Below, piece after piece: positions 29,695-36,137 of a DNA stretch of 36,137 nucleotides (position 1 is the first letter of the stretch; every line of letters begins with the position of its first letter). The notes below the pieces were generated by a model, which saw nothing but the letters and a program-made list of their open reading frames with translations, did not search any database and was not told where the DNA came from. Both the position numbers and the translations under genes were made by a program. This DNA is from Geobacillus jurassicus NBRC 107829 (GTDB taxonomy: Bacteria; Bacillota; Bacilli; Bacillales; Anoxybacillaceae): the NCBI RefSeq assembly GCF_001544315.1, contig NZ_BCQG01000039.1, positions 1 to 36,137 on the forward strand, given 5' to 3'.

Positions 29695-30456
29695 CTAAGC
29701 ACGCTTCCGGCGACGTACGTAAATCAAGACGGCTCCGATGATCACAACAGCGATGACGATGAGCGGAATCCAGTTTTTTGCTTCGGACAAATCGGTCCAT
29801 TCTTTTTTTTGCACCGCATCCGGCTTTTCTGCGGCGCTTTCCGAAAAGTGGCCGATTTTTACACTTTTTAGGCCAAATTGTTTTTGCAGCGTTGTTAAAA
29901 TCGTCTCTTTGCTTTTCTTAAACACGTTGATATCCGATTTTTTCTCGCCGACGCCGAACAGCCCCGGGTTGCCAAGCGACTGCAGCGCTTTGTCAAACTC
30001 GCCGCGCAGCTGTTTGTCAAGCGCCGGGTCTTTCCCTTGGATGACCGGCGACAGCGCCTCATACGTCGCAAACGCCTTCGCCAACAGCCGCTTGCTCGTA
30101 TCGTACTGGTCAAAGTTTGTCTCAATATTGTCCAAACGGCGGGCGATATTGAGCACTAAAATTTTTTCCATGTCCTCGATCACCGCTTGGCGGTCTTTGG
30201 ATTCGAGGGCTGAAAGCACCGCCTCGGACGGCTCCGTCCCCATATGCATGTCAATTTCGTCTTTGACCGTTTCAAAAATATCCTTGGTCGCGGCAAAATT
30301 CGGCGGCTGTTCATTCAGCTTCTCTTTCATCTGTTTATACGCCTCGGCGACTGCTTCTTTGTTCGGATCTCCGTACGAGTAGGCGAACGCTTTCAGCGGA
30401 ATGAAATTGAGAATAACTATCATTACTATGTAAAAAAAGAAACGGAACGATTTCAC
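29695..30456 (-). CDS. Fur-regulated membrane-anchored extracytoplasmic protein, FTR1 partner
   Basis: 253 residues; not a family I can name. The N-terminal signal ends near AFAYS (about residue 26), followed by a helical extracytoplasmic region, one C-terminal span (about 229-247) and a positive RRRKRA tail, giving an outside-facing anchored protein. Two units seem related to each other (about 57-112 and 127-195) and to units in the lipoprotein at 34269-35474. There are no Cys or heme CXXCH motifs. The GTG at 30456 follows AGGAGGGAG. The Fur box and co-transcription with the permease suggest iron delivery or binding; this is inference. Confidence 0.75.
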   Translation of the reverse strand: MKSFRFFFYIVMIVILNFIPLKAFAYSYGDPNKEAVAEAYKQMKEKLNEQPPNFAATKDIFETVKDEIDMHMGTEPSEAVLSALESKDRQAVIEDMEKILVLNIARRLDNIETNFDQYDTSKRLLAKAFATYEALSPVIQGKDPALDKQLRGEFDKALQSLGNPGLFGVGEKKSDINVFKKSKETILTTLQKQFGLKSVKIGHFSESAAEKPDAVQKKEWTDLSEAKNWIPLIVIAVVIIGAVLIYVRRRKRA

Positions 30457-30483
30457 GCGTTTTTCTCCCTCCTATCAAGATTA

Positions 30484-30512
30484 ATGATAATCATTATCAC
30501 CGATGTTGTCAA
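30484..30512 (-). promoter_or_regulatory. Fur-controlled promoter of the FTR1 operon
   Basis: Minus strand -35 TTGACA (30512-30507), 17-base spacer, -10 TATCAT (30489-30484). The plus-strand sequence TGATAATCATTATCA (30485-30499) is a perfect 7-1-7 Fur box covering the -10, so iron-bound Fur would block RNA polymerase. Confidence 0.93.
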
Positions 30513-30516
30513 TCAT

Positions 30517-30551
30517 AAAAAACATCGCCCGGCGGCTAGGCGCGGCCCGCC
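30517..30551 (-). terminator. Possible terminator after the glycosyltransferase gene
   Basis: A GC-rich hairpin (GGCGG with CCGCC, 30531-30551) directly after the stop, then TTTTTT on the minus strand after seven further bases. The stem is short; termination is uncertain. Confidence 0.4.
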
Positions 30552-31313
30552 TTACGAACAATGCCGCGCCCGCTTTCGTGAAAGCACATGCGCTTCACGA
30601 TCGATGGCCGCTTTTTTCACCGGGCGGCGCATTTCTTTCCAGATGGCTGGGATGACCGCGGTCATATAGGCCGTAAACTTGATGAACGAGCGGCCGGTCG
30701 TCCGCACCTGATAGCGGATCGGCACTTCTTTCAAGCGAAACCCTTTGCGCACTAAATTGAGCGTCAACACTTGGGCATAGTTGTAATCGTGGATGATTTC
30801 CGCCTCCTCCATCGCCTGGCGCGAAAAGGCGCGCATTCCTGACTGCCCGTCATACAACCGCTGGCCGAGAAGAAGAGACTGCAGCCAAGTGAACAAATAG
30901 TTGCCGAGGCGGCGATGCCATTTCATGCCGCGAATCGTGCCAAGGAAGCGCGAGCCGATCGTATAGTCAGCTTCACCGGCGAAAATCGGCGCTAAAAGAT
31001 CCGGAATTTGCTCCGGCGGGTATTCGTTGTCGGCATCGATCATCACACCGATATCCGCGCCAAGGCGGACGCACTCTTCAAGCCCGCGCCGCACCGCTGC
31101 GCCGAGGCCGCGGTTTTCCGACCAGCGGCAAATGTAATCAGCCCCCGCTTTTTGCGCCGCTTCAGCGGTCCGGTCGGTCGACCCGTCATCAATGACAAGG
31201 ACGCTCACCTCGACAGCGGGATGAAAATGGCGCGGAATGCGGCGAATCACTTCCCCAATCGCTTCTTCTTCATTGTGCGCTGGCAAAAAGACGATGACGC
31301 GCTGTTTCTTCAT
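30552..31313 (-). CDS. Family 2 glycosyltransferase (dolichol/polyprenyl-phosphate sugar transferase-like)
   Basis: 253 residues, GT-A fold. Motifs: FLPAHNEEEAIGEV, VIDDGSTDRTAE, ENRGLGAAVRRGLE, MIDADNEYPPEQIPDLL (DXD-type acidic cluster, Asp93/Asp95), and GSRFLG. The whole pattern resembles DPM1-like enzymes that load a sugar onto a polyprenyl phosphate. No membrane span is obvious. The ATG at 31313 follows AAGGAGGAG and lies 44 bases inside the preceding phosphodiesterase gene, indicating coupled translation. It is the last gene of the epimerase operon. The donor sugar cannot be read from sequence. Confidence 0.85.
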   Translation of the reverse strand: MKKQRVIVFLPAHNEEEAIGEVIRRIPRHFHPAVEVSVLVIDDGSTDRTAEAAQKAGADYICRWSENRGLGAAVRRGLEECVRLGADIGVMIDADNEYPPEQIPDLLAPIFAGEADYTIGSRFLGTIRGMKWHRRLGNYLFTWLQSLLLGQRLYDGQSGMRAFSRQAMEEAEIIHDYNYAQVLTLNLVRKGFRLKEVPIRYQVRTTGRSFIKFTAYMTAVIPAIWKEMRRPVKKAAIDREAHVLSRKRARHCS

Positions 31314-32769
31314 CGTTCTCCTCCTTTCGAATCGCTTCAATTAAGACCGGCCCGCGGCTATGGCTCGGATACGGCGCGCCAAGCAAGTAGGCGATCGTCG
31401 GCGCGAGCGAGACAAGGCTTTTTTTCTCATCGATCCGTTTTCCGGCTTCAATGGCCGGGCCGTATAGGAAAAACGGCACATACCGCTCCCCTTCATCGAG
31501 GTGGCCGTGACCGCCGATGCCATCCGCCTGCCCGTGGTCGGCGCAGACGATCAATGTCGCGCGCTCGAGTTCGCCGCGGTCGGCAAGCCAGTCGACAAAC
31601 TCAGCGATCAACGCATCAGCCTCTTCAATTTTTTCGATATACTCGTCATACAGCACACCGCGGCTATGGCCTGTCTGATCGGTGGCGATCAATTGCAAGA
31701 CGAGCAGATCCGGTTGCTGCTCTTCAACAATGCGTTTCGCCCGCTCGATAATATAACGGTCAGCAAGATCGTTCGGCATCACCGCCGTCACAGTTTCGAC
31801 ATCATCGCCAAAGGAATCGACTAAATGAGCGATGCCAAGCAAGCGGCCTGTTTTCCCTACTTTTCGGAGCGAGTCGAAAATCGTCTCTACTTTCACTCCG
31901 AGCTTCCATACCATATTCGAGCGAATGCCGTGCTCAAACGGATACGTGCCAGTAAACATCGACGTAAAGCAGACGACCGTGCGCGCCGGGTAGACGGTCT
32001 CCATTTGCGCAAATTCCGTCCCTTGAGCGCGCAACCGTTTCAAAAATGGAGCGTTTGCCGCCTCAAACCGGTCTTTGCGCATCCCGTCAATGACGATGAC
32101 ATACACTTTCTCACTGATCGGCATGGTCGGAACCGGCACGTTGTTCGTGTAAGTCGGAATGGTCTCCGGCTGCCAGTCGAACAAATTCCGGTGCAACACC
32201 CATGAAAACAGCCATACCCCAGCGGCAAACAGCCAAAGCGCGCCGTACAGCGGCCCCAAATCCGCCCCTCGTTCCACTTGGATCGACGCATATTCCCAAA
32301 CAGACAAAAGGAGAAAGACTTTCGGCAGCTGTTCTTGGGCGTTGCCGCTTGTTGAATCGCTGTTTTTCAGCACCAGCTTCCAAAAGCGGGTGAAATTCCA
32401 CCATGACGTGCCGATGCGCAAATGGTAATAGAGCGTTCCCCAAAAAAAGACGGTAAAGAAAAAGTAGAGTCCCGCCGCCAGCAGCAATAGCGCAGCGTCG
32501 GCAAACGACCAAATGAGGAGAAACACGACATACGGGATCCATAAATAATTGCGCAAAAACAATGGATAATCATACACATAATAGACAACAAACAGCGGCA
32601 GCGCCGCCGCCATGCCGAGCAGCCACGCCCATGCATGGCCGCCCATAAGATCGGCGGCATGGTAGATGACCATCGTTCCCACGACAAAAATCGGCGTGAA
32701 CGGCTTTCCTTCATTCAGCAAATTCCAGCAGCGCGCCGCGATTTTTTCGAATCGTGATGCTTCTTTCAT
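31270..32769 (-). CDS. Membrane-anchored alkaline-phosphatase-superfamily phosphodiesterase
   Basis: 499 residues. The N-terminal ~200 residues contain about six hydrophobic spans. The C-terminal half is a nucleotide-pyrophosphatase/phosphodiesterase-type domain with all metal and nucleophile positions: IDGMR (Asp228), YPARTVV (Thr264, putative nucleophile), ATDQTGH (Asp364, His368), ADHGQ (Asp411, His412) and GHGHLD (His423). The final part of the domain faces PSHSRGPVL. The fusion of a multi-span membrane domain to this catalytic domain suggests action on a lipid-linked substrate. The ATG at 32769 overlaps the upstream stop as ATGA and has AAGGGAG; a longer frame upstream is overlap with the remnant gene. 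Confidence 0.8.
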   Translation of the reverse strand: MKEASRFEKIAARCWNLLNEGKPFTPIFVVGTMVIYHAADLMGGHAWAWLLGMAAALPLFVVYYVYDYPLFLRNYLWIPYVVFLLIWSFADAALLLLAAGLYFFFTVFFWGTLYYHLRIGTSWWNFTRFWKLVLKNSDSTSGNAQEQLPKVFLLLSVWEYASIQVERGADLGPLYGALWLFAAGVWLFSWVLHRNLFDWQPETIPTYTNNVPVPTMPISEKVYVIVIDGMRKDRFEAANAPFLKRLRAQGTEFAQMETVYPARTVVCFTSMFTGTYPFEHGIRSNMVWKLGVKVETIFDSLRKVGKTGRLLGIAHLVDSFGDDVETVTAVMPNDLADRYIIERAKRIVEEQQPDLLVLQLIATDQTGHSRGVLYDEYIEKIEEADALIAEFVDWLADRGELERATLIVCADHGQADGIGGHGHLDEGERYVPFFLYGPAIEAGKRIDEKKSLVSLAPTIAYLLGAPYPSHSRGPVLIEAIRKEENDEETARHRLFASAQ

Positions 32770-33164
32770 CGCTTCTCCCTTCCCTTTTTCCATATGCTCC
32801 GCACCGCCCTCCAGTCGGACGGCGAGAACACCAACACAAGAGCGCCAGCCGCATAAGAAAAGAGAAATTTGAACGCATGGGTGAGCACGGCAGCTGTATA
32901 CGCTGTCCCCCACGGCGTTTCCAACTGTGCCAAAGCGAACGCCATTACCGACTCATATGTTCCCAGCCCGCCCGGAGCCACCTGGGCGACTTGACCGGAA
33001 ACTGTGGCGCTGTTGACCCACACCGCCTGCCAAAAAGAAAGCGGCATGTCGACGGCGCGGGCGATCGCGCCAATCACGACGGCCTCGCACACTCAGCTCA
33101 CCGCCACTGCCGCCACAATGGACACGCCGCGCCAGTCGCACGCAATGCCGCCTTGGCGGCCCAT
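32766..33164 (-). pseudogene. Truncated flippase-like membrane protein (UPF0104/YbhN type), in-frame TGA
   Basis: The frame starts with ATG at 33164, immediately after the epimerase stop (TAAATG), runs 23 codons, hits TGA at 33095-33093, and continues in the same frame for 108 codons to a stop overlapping the next gene. The protein after the TGA (VCEAVVIGAIARAVDMPLSF ... APGGLGTYESVMAFAL) matches the C-terminal third of lysylphosphatidylglycerol-synthase/UPF0104-type membrane proteins, normally near 300 residues. About 190 N-terminal residues are missing. The TGA falls where the family often has Trp. A GTG directly after the TGA could permit re-initiation. Confidence 0.75.
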
Positions 33165-34109
33165 TTACCGCTCATGCTCGCGCGCCCACGCCACCGTCCG
33201 AGCCAACCCTTCGGCAAACGTCACTCTCGGTTTGTAGCCAAACGCCCGCTCCGCCTTCGTAATGTCCGCCCACGTCGCTTTCACATCGCCTTTCCGCTCC
33301 GGCGCGCGCACGACCTTCATGTCCGGAAAATGCTTCCGCAGCTCGGCAAGCAGCTGCTCCATGGTGACAGGCGCCCCGGCGCCTAAATTAAACACATCGC
33401 TCTGCCCGCCTCCGCGATCAAGCGCCGCGACCATGCCGGTAACGATATCGTCAATGAACGTATAATCGCGCGCCGTCCCTGTGCCGTACACGATAATTTC
33501 TTCACCGGAAAGCAGCCGGCGAAGAAACGTGCCAATCGCCATATCCGGACGCCCCCACGGCCCGTAAACGGTGAAATAGCGAAAAATGGTCATTTTGTAA
33601 CCGTACAAATGGGCGTACGCATGGCAAAACGATTCCGCTCCATATTTCGCCGCCGCATACGGCGAAACGACGCGGCCATCCGCCATGTCTTCTTTGAGCG
33701 GCACATTGCCGCGGTCGCCGTACACCGATGACGATGAGGCAAACAGCACATGCGCCGCCCCTGCTTCCCCTGCCGCCGCCAACACGTTCACCGTCGCTTT
33801 GATGTCATAGTCGATATACGCGAGCGGCTCCTCAAGGGAATACGGCACGCCCGGCAGCGCCGCCAAATGGTAGACGACATCAGGGCGAAACTTGACAAAC
33901 CATTTTTTCGTCTCTTTTCCGTCAAGCAAATCAAAGCGGACAAGCGGCACCCGCCCGCCGGTGAGCGCCTCGAACTGCCGCTCTTTCCGTTCTGTGGAAT
34001 AATACGGATGAAAACAATCAATGACAGCCACTTCATATCCTTGATCGCTCAAACGGGCGGCCAGATGGCTGCCAATAAACCCTGCCCCTCCAGTGACAAC
34101 AACTTTCAC
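33165..34109 (-). CDS. NAD-dependent sugar epimerase, probably UDP-glucuronate 4-epimerase type
   Basis: Extended short-chain dehydrogenase of 314 residues. NAD motif TGGAGFIGSH at 6-15, catalytic SSS near 125-127 and YxxxK at Tyr151/Lys155. The segment FRYFTVYGPWGRPDMA (176-191) is characteristic of CapI-like UDP-glucuronate epimerases; UDP-glucose 4-epimerase or a dehydratase cannot be excluded. The start is a GTG at 34109 behind GGGGG. First gene of a tight unit (epimerase, flippase remnant, phosphodiesterase, glycosyltransferase), presumably supplying an activated sugar. Confidence 0.88.
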   Translation of the reverse strand: MKVVVTGGAGFIGSHLAARLSDQGYEVAVIDCFHPYYSTERKERQFEALTGGRVPLVRFDLLDGKETKKWFVKFRPDVVYHLAALPGVPYSLEEPLAYIDYDIKATVNVLAAAGEAGAAHVLFASSSSVYGDRGNVPLKEDMADGRVVSPYAAAKYGAESFCHAYAHLYGYKMTIFRYFTVYGPWGRPDMAIGTFLRRLLSGEEIIVYGTGTARDYTFIDDIVTGMVAALDRGGGQSDVFNLGAGAPVTMEQLLAELRKHFPDMKVVRAPERKGDVKATWADITKAERAFGYKPRVTFAEGLARTVAWAREHER

Positions 34110-34147
34110 CTGTTTCCCCCCATCGCCAAATTCCCTTATCCATTAGC

Positions 34148-34158
34148 ATCTTACCATA
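34148..34158 (-). promoter_or_regulatory. Extended -10 promoter of the epimerase operon
   Basis: Minus strand TATGG-TAAGAT, a TRTGn-extended -10, about 40 bases upstream of the epimerase GTG. No good -35 is seen. Confidence 0.55.
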
Positions 34159-34229
34159 GCAGCGCCGGAAAGTCGCAAACCACAACGAAAAAAATGTTTC
34201 CATCTGCATTGACACCGTTCCGGCGCTCA

Positions 34230-34257
34230 TTAAACAAGGGTGCCTTGCCGACACCCT
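34230..34257 (-). terminator. Possible terminator of the lipoprotein gene
   Basis: AGGGTG pairs with CACCCT (loop of 9), starting 12 bases after the stop and followed by TTGTTTA. The stem is short with an imperfect T-tract. Confidence 0.5.
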
Positions 34258-34268
34258 CATTTGGCAGG

Positions 34269-35474
34269 TTATTTCGCTTTTTCAATCACTTGCTGCAAGG
34301 CGGCTTCAATTTGCGGCAGCCATTTGTCCGACTCGGCTTTGTTTTTCGCCTTTGCCGCCTCCAAGTAGCGCGCCGCTTGGTCGTTCAGCGCATCATACGC
34401 CTTATCGCCGAGCAGCGTTTTGACATCATTTTCGATCATGTTAATAAATAGCGCGCCTTCTAAGGCGGTGATCACCGACTTGTCTTGCCCCCAATTTTCT
34501 TTGCTTTCTTCATACTCATGAAGCGCCACTTTCGCCCATCCGCGCACGAACGCATGGTTCACCGCTTTCGGATCGAGCGTTTTGACATCGGTCTGCAAGT
34601 CAAACTGTTTCAAAATGTAGTCGGCTTCTTCAGCGGCATGCCGTTTCATATACGGATAGACGGACTGATAAAACGCCCAGCCTTCCGCCTGTTCCACCTT
34701 CGCCTCTTTTTCGTTTTCCTTGGCCGCAGCCGCCGCCTTCGCCGCATAACCGTGCGGCAGCGCCCCGCTCGCTAAATAGAACGTTTTCATCAATGTTTTG
34801 TCCACGACTTGCTTGCCGAGGGCAAACGCCAGCGCATCATCGTTTTGGACCGCTTGCTCCATTTGGGCGAACGCACCGTTAATGGCGTCAACTAACTTCG
34901 TCCCATACGCCGCATCGCGCTTTTCCACCGTCGACTGCAAAATCGCGTAAAACGCTTTGGCCTCTTCCATCTCTTCTTTTACTTCTTCTTTATTGGCCCA
35001 ATGTTCTTCTGCCTCGGTAAACTCATGCTTGATCGTCGTGTAAAACACTTTTTGCATCAGCTTGTCGAAAATTTGTTTGACGACCAATGGCTCGAGCGAC
35101 CCGTCTTTGCCGGCGGCCAACGCAGTGGTAATATGTTGGTCAAGCGTATCTTCAAATTCCGCGTCGCGTTTTTGCACGAGCGGCTGCAACGTTTTTTTGT
35201 AGATGCTCTCCACTTTGCTGAAGTCGACCTTTCCGCCTTGCTTCGCTTTGTCGAGCTCGGCAAGCGCTTCACCGAAGGCAGCCGCGTAATCCACTTCCGC
35301 TTCTTCTTTTTCCTCTTTTGAATTCTCTTCCGTTTTTGGCTCTTCTTTCTTCTCTACAGCCGCTTGGTTGCTATTCTCTTTTTCCGTTCCTGCTGTCTGT
35401 TCGCTTTGGCCGCACGCTCCAAGCGCCAGTGCTGCCGACGTGAACAAAGCGATCCACTTCCATTTGAACAACAT
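34269..35474 (-). CDS. Fur-regulated repeat lipoprotein, putative iron-binding surface protein
   Basis: 401 residues; no named family recognised. The signal ends in a lipobox LGAC with Cys21, followed by a Glu/Lys-rich linker to about 60. Then three related helical units are apparent (about 89-151, 171-239, 264-321). Units one and two share a QKRDA/EKRDA turn and a VxKQxxDKxxxKxFY block; the third keeps the spacing more loosely (YMKRHAAEEADYI). Acidic/His clusters such as HEFTEAEEHW could bind metal. No M75 HXXE catalytic motif and no cupredoxin. Two tandem ATGs are possible; the second (35474) has better spacing to GGGGGG. A strong promoter with Fur boxes drives it. Confidence 0.8.
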   Translation of the reverse strand: MLFKWKWIALFTSAALALGACGQSEQTAGTEKENSNQAAVEKKEEPKTEENSKEEKEEAEVDYAAAFGEALAELDKAKQGGKVDFSKVESIYKKTLQPLVQKRDAEFEDTLDQHITTALAAGKDGSLEPLVVKQIFDKLMQKVFYTTIKHEFTEAEEHWANKEEVKEEMEEAKAFYAILQSTVEKRDAAYGTKLVDAINGAFAQMEQAVQNDDALAFALGKQVVDKTLMKTFYLASGALPHGYAAKAAAAAKENEKEAKVEQAEGWAFYQSVYPYMKRHAAEEADYILKQFDLQTDVKTLDPKAVNHAFVRGWAKVALHEYEESKENWGQDKSVITALEGALFINMIENDVKTLLGDKAYDALNDQAARYLEAAKAKNKAESDKWLPQIEAALQQVIEKAK

Positions 35475-35500
35475 CATGTACCCCCCATCGACTAGTTTTT

Positions 35501-35556
35501 GATAATGAATTTCATTAACAATAGTGATTATAAAGAATAATGATTTTCAATGTCAA
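35501..35556 (-). promoter_or_regulatory. Fur-controlled promoter of the repeat lipoprotein gene
   Basis: Minus strand -35 TTGACA (35556-35551), 18-base spacer, -10 TATAAT (35532-35527). Fur-like boxes lie on both sides: TGAAAATCATTATTC within the spacer (12 of 15 to the 7-1-7 consensus) and GATAATGAATTTCATTAAC at 35501-35519 downstream (15 of 19 to the classic 19-mer). The tandem arrangement is typical of tightly iron-repressed genes. Confidence 0.85.
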
Positions 35557-35565
35557 TTCCTTGCG

Positions 35566-35590
35566 AAAAAAAAATAGAGGGATTCCCTCT
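35566..35590 (-). terminator. Terminator after the ssuD remnant
   Basis: AGAGGG/CCCTCT stem with a 3-base loop, then nine T (with one A before them) on the minus strand, about 30 bases after the original ssuD stop at 35619. Confidence 0.8.
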
Positions 35591-35618
35591 TTGGAGAACC
35601 CTCCATGCTAAAGAATAG

Positions 35619-36085
35619 TCACACCTTAATAAACGTCGGAAAAAACTCATTGCCCACAACTTCCCCTTGAATCGAAGAACTGGAGTGAGGGGAAGTCACC
35701 GGCAACAGCGGGAACAACAGCTCCGCCACCGATAGGCTTCCTCTAAATGCGGGTAACCGGATAGAATGAAATAGCGGATTCCCAGCTGTTCATACTCGCG
35801 AAGCCGGGCCGCGACCGTGTCCGGATCGCCGACGAGGGCCGTTCCCGCGCCGCCGCGCACCAATCCAACCCCAGCCCACAAATTTGGGTTGATTTCCAAA
35901 TATTCCCTTTCCCTGCTATGCAACTGCCGCATCCGTTGCTGTCCAACGGAATCGTAGCGGGCGAACACCTGTTGCGCTTGGGCGATCGTTTGTTCATCGA
36001 CATAGCGGATGAGCCGTTCCGCCGCCTCCCAAGCTTCTTCTTCTGTTTCGCGGACAATGATATGGAGGCGGATGCCGAATTCCAT
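35619..36085 (-). pseudogene. ssuD: 5'-truncated, frameshifted alkanesulfonate monooxygenase (ssuD)
   Basis: The frame from ATG 36085 encodes the C-terminal part of FMNH2-dependent alkanesulfonate monooxygenase: [63 protein letters not shown]. About 215 N-terminal residues are absent, and an in-frame TGA precedes the start. At about 35730 one base is missing: the running frame ends in a Cys/Arg-rich tail at 35696, while the next frame continues with [10 protein letters not shown] ... IQGEVVGNEFFP, the family C-terminus, to a TGA at 35619. A terminator follows. The enzyme would be inactive. Confidence 0.88.
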
Positions 36086-36137
36086 CTCTCTTTCCTCTCG
36101 ATGTCAACCATTTTTTTGATTTAAAAATTTAAAAAAC

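Noticed and set aside
33093-33095. TGA as a selenocysteine or programmed read-through codon
   Set aside because: The family has no selenocysteine position here, no SECIS-like element was evident, and the N-terminal two thirds are missing, so decay is simpler.
34269-35474. Assignment of the lipoprotein to EfeO/M75 imelysin-like peptidases
   Set aside because: No HXXE motif, no cupredoxin domain, and a different internal repeat pattern, so the name was not used.

Overview
The window looks like chromosomal DNA of a thermophilic Bacillaceae, most likely Geobacillus or a close relative. It has moderately high GC, strong GGAGG-type ribosome sites, frequent GTG/TTG starts, and a gene order almost collinear with the Bacillus subtilis leu-tig-clpX-lonB and sdh-gerE-racE-gerM-rph segments. 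Nearly every gene is on the minus strand, so the window reads right to left; yslB is the one clear plus-strand gene. No rRNA, tRNA, CRISPR array or insertion sequence was seen.

Left third (1-5882): the proteostasis genes ysoA, tig, clpX and lonB, each with its own promoter or terminator. lonB has a textbook sigma-F promoter, implying forespore expression. lonA would be expected just beyond the left edge; bases 1-137 hold no supportable gene.

6079-15495: branched-chain amino-acid biosynthesis, ilvE then ilvB-ilvN-ilvC-leuA-leuB-leuC-leuD. A leucine-type (CUC) T-box leader lies between ilvE and ilvB, so ilvE is transcribed separately, from a promoter flanked by CodY-like sequences. The 516-base gap upstream of ilvE contains a degenerate tandem repeat and a plus-strand promoter/hairpin pair that may define a small RNA.

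16012-27241: conserved housekeeping and sporulation genes: rph-rdgB-ysnB (overlapping by 4 bases), gerM, ysmB-racE, gerE with a sigma-K promoter, sdhCAB, divergent yslB, and uvrC. A 444-base gap between gerM and rph is unusually structured.

27248-36137: the accessory part. A Fur-controlled pair (signal-peptide/TM protein plus FTR1-type iron permease) and a second Fur-controlled gene for a lipoprotein flank a small glycolipid/glycan operon: NAD-dependent epimerase, remnant of a flippase-like membrane protein, membrane-anchored phosphodiesterase, family-2 glycosyltransferase. A GT-C type membrane glycosyltransferase sits tightly against uvrC. The two Fur-controlled extracytoplasmic proteins appear to share a repeated helical unit and take the place of the usual EfeO/EfeB partners of an FTR1 permease. 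This is the best candidate here for a poorly described system. Two decayed genes mark the region as fluid: the flippase-like remnant (missing N-terminus, in-frame TGA) and a 5'-truncated, frameshifted ssuD at the right edge.
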